This document shows, one piece after another, positions 10,310 to 19,570 of a stretch of 31,203 nucleotides of DNA. How positions within the stretch are numbered: position 1 is the first letter of the stretch; each line of letters starts with the position of its first letter. A model generated the notes under the pieces. That model was not told where the DNA came from. It searched no databases and was given only the letters and a program-made list of their open reading frames with translations. The position numbers and the translations under genes were made by a program. The DNA comes from Haplomitrium mnioides (lineage: Eukaryota > Marchantiophyta > Haplomitriopsida > Calobryales): contig JBNGIS010017540.1 in the NCBI GenBank assembly GCA_049999725.1, positions 1-31,203 of the forward strand. The letters run 5' to 3'.

Positions 10310-10999
10310 GAGTCGCACGACCCCGTCAAACTTTTCGGGCCCCTATGAGCTGCCACGTCGCTTGTTGAATTTTGTGAAGCATGTCGGGGACGCCACGTTT
10401 CCGCAACGCCCTCCGAACTACTTGGGCCTTCCTTCCTTTGGGTTGATTCTCCATATAGATCCCCCTCCTCTGGTCTGATTGTACCAGTTGGCTTCCAATT
10501 ACAAAGCACTTCCTTCCCTTCTCGCCTGAGCGACCCACCGCGGGGCCTCATCCTCCGAATTCATCTCGCTGCCTTCTCTCTACTTGGCTTCACCCGCCGC
10601 ATACTCCTTTGTTCGTCGTTCGTTGCTGCTGGGCAAGTCCCCGCAGTGCTGCAACTTCCGATCCACTCGCGTGATGGCCCTCTACACATCTCCTGACTGT
10701 CCTCCCCCTCGCCTTCATCTCCCGTAATTCTTCTCGTGAATCCCTTCTCTCATGATTCCTCTTCGATGTTGCTGGCCTTCTCCTCCATGAATTCCTCCAC
10801 GATTCATCCCTTTCAATCTCTGCCCTCCTCTCCTCGAATTCTTCTGTTGCTCCATTCTTCTGACCTCTCTTCATTCTCTTTGATTTCCTCTTGATCACCC
10901 TTGTCAACCCTGGCTCTATTACGATTTCCTACAAGTTCATTTGATCCATCTACTAGCCTTCTTGCCTGACTCCTCTGGATTCCATAGGGCTCCTCCTTG

Positions 11000-11099
11000 N
11001 NNNNNNNNNNNNNNNNNNNNNNNNNNNNNNNNNNNNNNNNNNNNNNNNNNNNNNNNNNNNNNNNNNNNNNNNNNNNNNNNNNNNNNNNNNNNNNNNNNN
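11000..11099. other. Assembly gap of 100 N
   Basis: Exactly 100 N, the usual placeholder for a scaffold gap of unknown size. It lies about 150 bases inside the outer end of the minus-strand LTR, so that LTR's true length is unknown. Confidence 0.99.
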
Positions 11100-11247
11100 A
11101 GGAGAAAGGTGCAGGATTGGCATAACAACAATAAAACAATAAAATACAAAAGGATACAAAATGACTAATGCAAGCTGAAGGACTTAAAAAGGCTAGAAGC
11201 TCGCTAATCACAAAAAAAGAAAAAAACTCAAACACACCCAGCCGACA

Positions 11248-11902
11248 ACAACCCATATATTAACAACTCAAGATTGAGTATAATAGAGACACATCTACAC
11301 CAACTACTTGCCATTATCAACAATACAATTTCATTTATACCAACAACCCATATATTAACAACTCAAGATTAAGTACAATAGAGTACTTGTGATTATCAAC
11401 AATACAACTTCACTTATACCAACACCTTATATATTAACAACTCAATATTGAGTACAATAGAGACACATCTACAACAACTACTTGTGATTATCAACAATAC
11501 AACGTCATTTATACCAACACCCCATATATTACCAACTCAAGATTGAGTACAATAGGACACATCTACACCAACTACTTGTGATTATCAATAATACAACTTC
11601 ATTTATACCAACAACCCATATAGTAACAACTCAAGAATGAGTACAATAGAGACACATCTACACCAACTACTTGTGGTTATCAACAATGCAATTTCATTTA
11701 TAACAACAACCCATATATTAACAACGCAAGATTGAGTACAATAGAGACACATCTACACCAACTACTTGTGATTATCAACAATACAACTTCATTTATATCA
11801 ACAACCCATATATTAACAACTCAAGGTTGACTACAATAGAGACACATCTACACCAACTACTTGTGATTATGAACAATACAACTTCATTTATACCAGCAAC
11901 CC
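11248..11902. repeat. Satellite array, 95-bp monomer family (segment 2)
   Basis: About seven monomers of the same 95-bp family, containing ACTCAAGATTGAGT and CACATCTACACCAACTACTT. One shortened monomer near 11380 lacks part of the GACACATCTACACC segment. It ends in the AACCC target duplication of the plus-strand gypsy element. Confidence 0.95.
11898..11902. other. Target site duplication AACCC, left copy
   Basis: AACCC at 11898-11902 and again at 23261-23265 flank the element exactly. Removing the element and one copy restores a normal satellite stretch, CAACCCATATATTAAC. This fixes both element ends. Confidence 0.95.
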
Positions 11903-14880
11903 TGTGAAAGCATAGTTCTTGACAGAAGGTCAGAAACAACTTGAAGGACTTATCTTCTGTGCGGTGGAGTGAGAAGGAAATGGTAAAGCTTCAAGTTTTG
12001 GACTAATAAATGTAAAATTGTAAAATGTAAGGATTAGAGGACATTTTGGGATGAAGTAGGAAAAAAGGAGAAGGCTGATCTGCAAGGAAGTTGATGTCTT
12101 TTTCAGTGAAGGAAAAAAAATTTGTGTTGTAAGACTAATCTAATTGTTGAGGGCTAGACAGCCCCTATCTACCTATATATCTATTCATGTTATATGTGTT
12201 GATGGACAGCCTACTCAGGAGCCAGTGGAATTGTGTCGAAGGAAGCCGATGCCCTGAACTAGGTCCGTCCAGGGGCAGGAAGAGTTAAGTGGTGGCCTTT
12301 CACCCCTGTGGGGCTGCCTCTCGAAAGGAAGTTAGTGTCAAATGGTTATATAGTGCTTCTAGTTTATTGGGGAAGACTTATGGGGTAAATGATGAGTCTC
12401 TACTGCGGCCACCTAGGAGGAAGAGGCAATCCGCGACGAACAATTGATTATGATGTTAATGAGGAATTTGAGGTGAAGAAAATCTATGTGAAGAATTAAT
12501 CTATGTGGAGAAATTGAATCGGCTTTGAACTAAATTATGGGCGAAGAAGGAATCGGTTGTAGTGAAGGATTCCATTGAGTCAAAGCAGATGCATTGGAGA
12601 TCCTCTAAGATGAAGGCCCTCCTGCAAAGAAGTCCTGCCTGAGAAGCTCTATGCTAATTGAAGAAAGTGAACAATCGGCCTAGCGCTGGAGAATTTGAGG
12701 AAGTATTATGTTGCGCAGAAGTTTGATGCGGGTGCCTTGGCTTGAGAAATACTATGGAATGTAAGGTAGGATTGATTTGTGTTGAAGGCTTCTAAACGAA
12801 TCGAATGTTGTAAAATTCAAGGAATAAATCTGCGAAGCGAATTCTTGAGAAGGAATGTTCAATGAATTGTTTAAGAGGAATGGTCTTGTGGCACAGAGTT
12901 CTCTGATGACGAACGAAGGTGCCTGGGGAAATTGATCTATGGAGAATTGAGGCGACGTTGTGGATGGATCTGCTTGAGTGCTTGGTGCGGAAATGCTTCT
13001 GCGGAAAGTGATTAGTTGCAAAAGAAGAAATTGAATTGCAAAGGAATTGAATTGAAAGTCTGCGGCGAGGTGGAAATCGAACGAGTTGTTGCACAATCAG
13101 GAAGGAATTAAAATTTTTAAAGGAATGAGAATGATTTGAAAGCGAGTGGAAGGAGGGTCCAAGAAGAGTCTGTGGTCTGAAGAAGGCATTAGAACCTCGC
13201 CTTCCTAAGTGAAGAACCCCAGTTAAGGGGGTTCCGTTCTGTTTTCCGTGGTAGGATACCCCGATTAAGGGGGTTCTGTTGAGTGTTCGTGTGGGGATCC
13301 GAAGTGGAGTCTCCAGGTAAATTGGTTCCGTGTGGGGTTCTGAAGTGGGGAGCTCTAGTTAGGAAGGTTATGTTCTAAGGCGTTCGACGGGAAGGATGAT
13401 TGGTGAAATAGCGATGAAGCGAAATGGTGATGAATGAAATTGTGACTTATCAGTGTTTTGCGTGATAAGTATTGTTGCGAAAAGATGAGCAATGAGAGAA
13501 GTTTGAATGGCAAGTCGGTGATTTATCGTGGTTTCAGTGTGGAAGTCGAACTGAAAGTTGGAAAGTTCGAAAGGGCGAAACGGCTACTTGGAGGAATTCG
13601 AAAAGTTAGAAATGAAAGGAAGAGGAAACAAAAGAGTTAGTGAAAATTCAAAAATTAGCATAAGAACAATTGCTAGTAATTCGTTCTTGTGGCGAGCAAA
13701 GTTAGTTTAAGTTAGTGAAAGCAAGTTGTTTAGCTTAATTAAGAACAACCTGTGAGTTGTGAGTTCTTATTGAAAACTTAGTGTAAAAAAGTTAGCATGT
13801 AGAGAAGTAAGTTAGTTGATTTGGAATTAGGATGACTGTTATTGTCAGTTGAGCAGGACAGGGGGTACAAGCTTGTTGGCAAGTTCTTGTTTTCCTAGTT
13901 GTCTCATTGTACAGGTGTGCTTCAAGTAAAAATTATGAGATTCGTGTCTGTGAGGTCCCCTGCTCATGTTGTTGATTGCAGATTCATGAGCAGCAGTTTT
14001 GATGAAAGAATAAGGATTTGGAGTTAGATTTGGTTGGTGGATGTTTTGCAGGTTTGCAATTGAAGAAGTCAGTCAGATTGCATTAGAGAAGTGCATGTCA
14101 GAATGTACCTGAGTGTGTTTTGGTGGTGGGTCTAAGTTCTGAGTTCCAGATTGTGATTTGTGGGAGGTTCAGTGGCAAATCAATTCTGCTTTAAGTTCTG
14201 TTCTATTTTATATTTGTTAAATTCTTAAGGAGAGAACCTTTTGTGATTCTCTAGTTAGTGAATACTGGTTGGTGGGTTGCAGTAGAGCAAGGAGTGCTAT
14301 GATTTGTGTGTGCTTATGGAATAGGTGGGCATTTCACAAGCAGTAGTGGGTGGTTGGAGGAACAACAAGTGGATGTGAGATCAATAGGGTCGTTCCATAG
14401 CTGAATTCTCATCATCAAGCTTTGGGATATATTGGGCTGGAGTGGCTTGAGTATCTAGTTTGAGAGAAGTGAGGTGTTGTAATGAAGGTAGGCACTAGAG
14501 TGTTGTTTGAGAGTTTCAAGCAAGTTAGGTAACTGGTTGCTTGGAAATTTCTCTGATTCAACTCAAGTTTAAAATCAAACTGTACAACAGCTTTCTTATC
14601 TTAGAAGTGTCAGTCATACAATTTGAGTAATTCTTGGCTTTTGTTCTATTATAGTGAGTAGTAGGAGTGGTTTATATGTTTGGTTATGTGGAGAAAAGAT
14701 TGTCAGACCTAGATTCGAGAGAGGTCCATCTCTGATCTAATAGAGTGCAGTTTCAGAACCATTTAAAGAATCTGGAAAGTTGGTAAAAGTGGATTAAGAG
14801 CAAATTTCTATATAGATCTTACGTGGTTCGATCTCGGGTTGTTCTTTTCGAGATTGGAGTGCCACTGCTGTGCTACGACA
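11903..14880 (+). repeat. 5' LTR of the plus-strand gypsy element
   Basis: Starts TGTGAAAGCATAGTTC and ends GTGCTACGACA, hence the usual TG...CA ends. It is 2978 bp and matches 20884-23260 along its length, apart from about 573 bases at about 14191-14763 that are missing from the 3' copy and small indels. It contains four loose 45-50-bp repeats at 13195-13375 built around a TTAAGGGGGTTC-like core. A TATA-like CTATATAT lies near 12172 but is absent from the 3' LTR, so I do not call a promoter. Open frames inside, such as 12752-13096 on the minus strand, are not genes. Confidence 0.95.
13195..13375 (+). promoter_or_regulatory. LTR repeat block with palindromic GGGG/CCCC core (5' LTR)
   Basis: Four degenerate units of 45-50 bases. 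The first carries TAAGTGAAGAACCCCAGTTA at 13206-13225, the damaged counterpart of the cleaner palindrome at 22172 in the 3' LTR. Later units carry ATTAAGGGGGTTCTG, GTAAATTGGTTCCGTG and GTTAGGAAGGTTA. Similar blocks occur in the LTR of the minus-strand element. Function is inferred only from conservation. Confidence 0.5.
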
Positions 14881-14890
14881 TGTGATTTCT

Positions 14891-14908
14891 TGGCGCCGTT
14901 GCCGAGGA
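14891..14908 (+). other. Primer-binding site, tRNA-Asp
   Basis: TGGCGCCGTTGCCGAGGA lies ten bases after the 5' LTR. Plant tRNA-Asp(GTC) ends in a sequence whose complement is TGGCGCCGTTGCCGGGGA, giving 17 of 18 matches with one G-to-A change. This is the minus-strand DNA synthesis primer site typical of Athila-like elements. Confidence 0.92.
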
Positions 14909-15076
14909 TCTAATTTCTAGTATTTGCTCTTAGAAGTGGGTATAGTATCATCAATAATGTTGGGAACTTGTTTTACTTGCCACTATTAAATTCTGTTCTT
15001 AGCATTTTGTTGTGAAAGGTTTTTTTTTTTTTTTGGGAAAGTTAGCAAAAGAAGACGTGAATGTGTGAAATCTTAG
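14909..15076 (+). other. 5' untranslated leader of the plus-strand gypsy element
   Basis: Lies between the PBS and the gag frame. It contains a run of about 16 T near 15020 and a purine-rich stretch after 15060. No feature recognised. Confidence 0.6.
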
Positions 15077-16052
15077 AAGAGGAAAAAGAGACAGAGAAAA
15101 GAGAGAGAAGAAAGACTGGAGAGATGGGAGGAGTCTAAATTGAAGTCTAAAGAAGTGAAAGCTGCGGGTAGCGGAAAGGAACCTACAGAGGGGGGAGCTC
15201 AACCTTCTGGGTCTCAGTCGCCATTAGCTCAGTTTCAGTGGACAGATATTACTGCTCCTAGAGGAATTATTGGGTTTACATCATTCCCAAAGTTAAATCT
15301 ACCTTCTTCTACTTCTACTTCTTCTTCTTCTTCTAGGAATTCAGCCACACCTGTTAGTATTAAAGATAGTTGAGTTTCACAACCTAGTGTTGTTTTGAGA
15401 ATAGAGGTGACACCTGTGACTCTGTTTCCTACGGTATCAGCTATGGCACAACAAGTTACTGTAGGAGGTTATCGAACAAAGCTGAAATACCAGATCTTCA
15501 AATGGAGATTCAAAGACGATGTGGACACATAGGTGAAAAGGTTTGAAGGCACTAGTAGGGCTAATCAAGAAGATTCAGATACAGATCGTCTAAGATTGTG
15601 GATGCTTTGTTTTTATGTAAGACAAGAGAATGGTATGACAATATAGGAGCAGTTTTTTGTACATTGGCAGATCTGAGGACAGCCCTTGTGACAGAGTTTA
15701 GAGGGGCAGCATATTCAACAAGGATTTTGACCAAGCTGACCTCAATCAAGAAAAAGAAAAAGGAAGTAGTAAGGAACTACTCTCAATGATTCAAGACAAT
15801 GCAGCAGAAGTTGGGTATTGTGAACAACCCTATGGTGGACTTGGAGTGGTATCTGAAGGGCTTGTCAAAGAAGGAAGGACAATATGTACGACAATCATGG
15901 GCTACTACTATGGAGGAAGCTATTAGAGCCTTGGAGACATATAAGACTGCAGAACTAGGAGAGAAGTTGAAAGATTTTTAGTCCAGTAGTAGTGAAGAGG
16001 AAAGTAAGAAAAAAAAAAGAGCAAGAAAAAGAAAAATAAGAAGTCTAAGAAA
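15077..16052 (+). pseudogene. Gag N-terminal and capsid region (plus-strand element)
   Basis: No clear ATG marks the start. The frame opens at 15077 after a TAG and runs through a basic segment and a Ser-rich linker (SSTSTSSSSSRNS) to TGA at 15371-15373. The capsid core follows: VKRFEGTSRANQED and DRLRLW in that frame, then after a frame change near 15600-15630 TREWYDN, DLRTALVTEF, LGIVNNPMVDLEWYLKGL and EEAIRALETYKTAEL, as in plant retrotransposon gag. Stops: TAG 15530-15532 (probably at a Trp), TGA 15787-15789 and TAG 15979-15981. A ten-A run at 16009-16018 marks a second frame change. Gag would form the virus-like particle. Confidence 0.8.
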
Positions 16053-16952
16053 GTGCAGAAAAGCACTAGTTCAGATTCAAAGGAGGAATCAAGTTCATCT
16101 GAAGAGGAGGAATCGTCATCTTCTTCAGACTCAAAGAACGAAAGGAAGAAATCAAGATCAAAGAAAGGAGAGTATAGACTGGGTAAGAAGGACATGAATG
16201 AGTTGACGAAGAAGATGGAGCAGATGGTGATTAAGTAAGCTGCCAGCTCCAGAAAAAGAACGTCCACAACTCCTTTCAGAAGCAATGTTTGGTGTACTCG
16301 ATATAAGAGACAGGCTCATATGGAACAAGAATGTAAGCATCCTCCACCTATTGTGATGTATGTACAAGCGCCGTATTGGGTTGAGGAAGAACCCTAGATG
16401 ATTGATCCTAGGTTAGTGCAGTACCATGCGTATGCAGTAGCTCGGGGTAGAGGAAGACCAATGGAAAGGGTCTAGTATCAACAAGTGCTTGGAACGTCGT
16501 ATGTTCTAGCAATTCAGTCGACAATGGTGCCAGCGACGGCACTGGGAACTCAATTAGTACCAGTACAGGCTGGTAGGAGGTTTACAGCATGTTATAATTG
16601 TGGAGCACCGGACTATTATGATAATGCATGTCCTCATGCAATGAGGCCAGTGGGATATGTACCGTTGTGTGGGAATTGTAAGAAGTCCGGAAACATAGAA
16701 GCAGAATGTCTAGCTCCCCCTACGACAAAGATGATGGTAAAGTATGCAGAGCCACCAGCACCTGAACCAGAGGTGAGGATGCTAGTGGAGGAACCAGAAA
16801 TGGAAATTCCCTTGTTTAGAGTAAAAACTTGGAGTAAGAGCAAGGAAAAGAAGAAACAAAGTGGGGGTGAAGTAGTTAGAGGAAACCCTAAGGCAGTAGT
16901 AAAAGTAAAGAAGGATCTTGAGTACAATAGGAATGATACTAAGCATTTTTAG
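16053..16952 (+). pseudogene. Gag C-terminal region with three zinc knuckles (plus-strand element)
   Basis: This shares one frame with protease and RT downstream. It starts with an acidic Ser/Glu stretch (SSDSKEESSSSEEEESSSSS) and a basic patch. Three knuckle-like motifs follow. 16293-16334 is C-x2-Y-x4-H-x4-C. 16590-16631 is C-x2-C-x4-Y-x4-C (CYNCGAPDYYDNAC). 16668-16709 is C-x2-C-x4-N-x4-C (CGNCKKSGNIEAEC). None has all four canonical ligands. The Tyr changes fit single C-to-T or G-to-A events; the Asn at the last His position parallels Gln in the minus-strand element. Stops: TAA 16236-16238, TAG 16395-16397, TAG 16473-16475 and TAG 16950-16952. Confidence 0.82.
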
Positions 16953-17933
16953 GATATTTTAAAGAAGGTCTGTAAAGAGCTGCAGAAAGAACTTCAAGAG
17001 AAGAGGGACCACGAAAATAGATCGGAAAAATAGATAGAAAGGGAAGAAGAGAGAATGAGGAAAGATCTAGGTAGGAAAGATAGATCTGGCTTACCTTTCA
17101 AAGGAGTAAAAGTGGATGAATTAGATTTGGATTATAATGTGGCTTTGGATGTATAGAGGATGTCGGCCAATGTGACAGTGAGGCAAATATTGAGAATGTC
17201 TGCACCACAAAGGAAAAAGCTAAGGATGCTGACTAGCGCAAAGAAGAGAAGGTATAAACTACCTAAAGTGTCAGTCCTTGTGTCGTTTTTGCCAACAGGA
17301 ACTGTTCAAGAGGAGGTGCCAGAGTATGGAGTTCCAAATGTAGAAATCCAAATAAGCGGATGTGACGTAACAAATGTACCAATTGATGGTGGATCAGGGA
17401 AGAACATTATGGTGATGGAAACCATGGAAGCTTTGGGATTCAATCACTTGGACAAAACACCTCAAGTGTTAAGATTGGCAAATCAGAGAAGACTCATTCC
17501 TATAGGAGTGTTGAGAGGAGTTAAGACGGTGATTGGAGGGAGAGAATTTGTTTTAGATTACACAGTCATAAACCTTGAATCAAAGTCGACATATCCAATA
17601 TTATTGAGACAGCCTTGGCTGTATCAAGCCAAAGTAGTAGAAGATTGGGGAAAAAGAGAGATTCAGTTTGGAACTAAACCCAAGGCAACACTATCCTGGA
17701 GAGAACCTCCATATCAAGGAGAAACTCAGACAGTAGAGGAGAATACCTCAGAGCAGTCTGAAGAATATGACGGGTGTGTTTCAGAGTCTGATGAGGAAGC
17801 TGATCAAAACTTAGAATTGTGGTTACAGGAGGAAGATACGCCGATTTCTCATTTAACGGAAGAGTATTGTAAGGAACTGGTTGGCTGTAATCCTACTTTT
17901 TTTGGTTGGATTGATGAACAATTTATTAAATAG
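16953..17933 (+). pseudogene. Aspartic protease domain (plus-strand element)
   Basis: After a charged, Glu/Arg-rich linker with TAGs at 17031-17033 and 17154-17156, an open stretch of 257 codons (17160-17933) holds the protease. The active site is PIDGGSGKNIMV (Asp at 17385-17387), followed by LRLANQRRLIPIGVLRGV and PILLRQPWLYQAKVVEDWG. D-G-G instead of D-S/T-G is shared with the minus-strand element and is known in plant gypsy proteases. An acidic spacer follows, then a TAG at 17931-17933. The frame continues in phase into RT, so Gag and Pol were one polyprotein without a programmed shift between them. Confidence 0.88.
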
Positions 17934-18665
17934 AGTTTATGCAGTGATGGAAAAGTAGATGACTTGGATATGTTCGTATTATTTGCAAGCAAAGGGGAGA
18001 AAGTACTTGAACTAATTATGGAGCAGGTTATGATGCACAATGTGGTAAGAGAACAACAACATAGTGCGATACAAGTAAGTCTAAGTGATCTTGAAAAGGT
18101 GTTTTTTAACTGTAATGAAATAGATGAGGAAGAAAGATAAGTTTAGAAAGCGCTTTTGGCATAATTTTAAGATGTGTTTGTGTGGCCATACAAAGATTTA
18201 AAGGGAATACTGGCGGAACTTTGCAAGCATAGGATTTATCTGGAGGAGGGTGCAGTACCGGTTAGATAGAGACAGTATCGCCTGAACCCCAAATATTCTT
18301 TGCTAGTTAAAGAAGAGTTGGATAAACTATTAGCTGCCAACTTTATTTATGTAGTACTTTATAGTGAATGGGTGTCACTAATAGTGATAGTCATGAAGAA
18401 AAATAGGAAGATTAGAGTGTGCCAGGATTTTAGGAGATTAAATAAGGCCACTAAAAAGGATTTTTATCCTTTACCATTTAATGATGCTATCCTAGACCAG
18501 GTGGCAGGAGCAGAATGTTATACATTTCTAGATGGATTCTCTAGTTACAACCAGGTGAGTATCCATCCTGAAGATAGACTGAAAACTACCTTCACTACAA
18601 ATTGGGGAACGTATGCTTATAATGTAATACCTTTTGGGCTATGTAGCGCCCAAGACACTTTTTAG
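17934..18665 (+). pseudogene. Reverse transcriptase, N-terminal half (plus-strand element)
   Basis: RT motifs in order: DVFVWPYKDLKG, AVPVR-stop-RQYRLNP, LLVKEELDKLLAANFI, WVSLIVIVMKK, IRVCQDFRRLNKATKKDFYP, DQVAGAECYTFLDGFSSYNQ (first catalytic Asp) and VIPFGLCSAQDTF. Stops: TAA 18138-18140, TAG 18144-18146, TAA 18162-18164, TAA 18168-18170, TAG 18267-18269 and TAG 18663-18665. The last two fall on Gln positions conserved in the family. The four stops packed into 18138-18170 come just before DVFVW. Confidence 0.9.
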
Positions 18666-19121
18666 AGAGAAATGACACAAATCTTTAAACCGTATTTGAG
18701 GGATTTCATAGAAATATTTCTGGATGACTTTTGTGTGTATGAGTCAAAGGAGGATCACCCTAGCCATCTAAGAAAGACTTTTGAGAGATGTATGTGGGAT
18801 CAGTTAGGACTACACCTTGAGAAAAGTTTTATTGCAATGAATGAAGGATTATTATTGGGACATAGAGTTTCCAAGGATGGCATCGCAGTAGATGTGGACA
18901 AAGTGAAAATTATAAAGGAAGTTAGAAGGCCTACTACAATAACGGAAGTGAGAGAGTTTTTGGGAGCTACAGGTTACTATAGAAGATTCATAGAAAACTA
19001 CTCCTGGATAGCTGCTCCACTTATCGATTTGTTGCAGAAAAATGTTGTATTTCAGTGGGAAGAGGAGGCTCAAAAAGCTTTTGAGATGTTAAAAGAGAAG
19101 CTTAGTACAGCTCTTGTTTAA
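18666..19121 (+). pseudogene. Reverse transcriptase, C-terminal half (plus-strand element)
   Basis: Open for about 150 codons after the TAG at 18663. The active site is F-L-D-D at 18717-18728 within EIFLDDFCVYE. GLLLGHRVSKDGIAVDVDKV and FLGATGYYRRFIENYSWIA form the thumb and connection, and FQWEEEAQKAFEMLKEKLS is the typical end of RT. The frame ends in TAA at 19119-19121 because of a one-base lesion in a short T run; the next domain continues in another frame with KPPVWDRKFHVYVD. Both catalytic aspartates are kept. Confidence 0.9.
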
Positions 19122-19570
19122 AGCCTCCAGTTTGGGATAGAAAGTTTCATGTCTATGTGGATGTTTCTGCCTTTGCAATAGGTAGTGTATTGAGTCAGAA
19201 GGATGAAAATAAGAAAGACTACCCAATTTATTTTGCCAGTCAGAAGGTGACTGCAACTGAAAAGAATTATTTGGTGATAGAGAGAGAAGCATTGGGACTG
19301 ATATTTTCAGTCAGGAAATTCAGACATTTCCTGTTAGGGTATCCATTTGTATTTCATGTGGATCATAATTCACTGAAGTATTTAGTGAATAAACCTGATC
19401 TATCCGGAAGGATAGCAAGATGGATGTTGTTACTCCAAGAATTTGATTTTGAAGTAGACATAAGACCAGCAAAGTCCCATCAGAATGCAGACTTCCTATC
19501 CAGAATTTCAGGACCAGCTGAGACAGATGATCTAAATGATAATTTTCCAGATGAAAATTTGTTTCCAATT
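19122..19570 (+). pseudogene. RNase H domain (plus-strand element)
   Basis: Uninterrupted RNase H: KFHVYVDVSAFAIGSVLSQK (Asp at 19160-19162), IYFASQKVTATEKNYLVIER followed by EALGL (catalytic Glu), FVFHVDHNSLKYLVNKPDLS (Asp at 19361-19363) and SHQNADFLSRI (Asp at 19490-19492). All expected acidic residues are present, unlike in the minus-strand copy. No stop lies within it. It is fused in frame to the integrase N-terminus. Confidence 0.92.

Larger units (their letters stand above)
3252..11247 (-). mobile_element. Truncated Ty3/gypsy LTR retrotransposon, minus strand
   Basis: Read on the minus strand from 11247 down to 3252, this is a probable 5' LTR of about 3 kb, a leader and degraded gag, two gag zinc knuckles, protease, RT and RNase H. 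It ends abruptly just after RNase H. Integrase, the polypurine tract and the 3' LTR are missing, and satellite resumes directly at 3251. The frame from 6368 to 3252 is continuous with no frameshift but 12 stops (8 TAG, 4 TGA). The RT has an F-I-D-D active site followed by FVVYG, which resembles Athila/Tat-type plant elements. It is related to, but much diverged from, the element at 11903-23260. The right end lies within 2-3 bases of 11247. No PBS matching tRNA-Asp or initiator tRNA-Met was found. Confidence 0.85.
8300..11247 (-). repeat. Probable 5' LTR of the minus-strand gypsy element
   Basis: The right end is clear: element sequence stops at about 11247 and satellite resumes with ACAACCCATATATTA. 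On the minus strand the end reads TGTCGGCTGG, so it starts with TG as LTRs do. About 1.3 kb from this end lies a palindromic block that occurs at the same distance inside the LTRs of the plus-strand element, which supports the LTR assignment. The inner end is only estimated from the 3-kb LTR length of that relative; no PBS was found to fix it. The region is GC-rich compared with the satellite and contains several internal tandem repeats. The matching 3' LTR is absent, so it cannot be confirmed by comparison within the window. Confidence 0.5.

Noticed and set aside
3247-11251. AACAA on both sides of the minus-strand element as a target duplication
   Set aside because: The two AACAA words are different parts of the satellite monomer, 17 or more bases apart, and the left end lies inside the coding region, not at an LTR end.
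12168-12182. TATA-like CTATATATC in the 5' LTR as promoter
   Set aside because: It is missing from the 3' LTR and lies in a region of small indels; there is no other support.
12752-13096. 114-codon minus-strand frame inside the 5' LTR, with a partial counterpart at 21645-21881
   Set aside because: The counterpart in the 3' LTR is broken and shorter, overlapping frames exist, and no domain is seen. It is LTR sequence.
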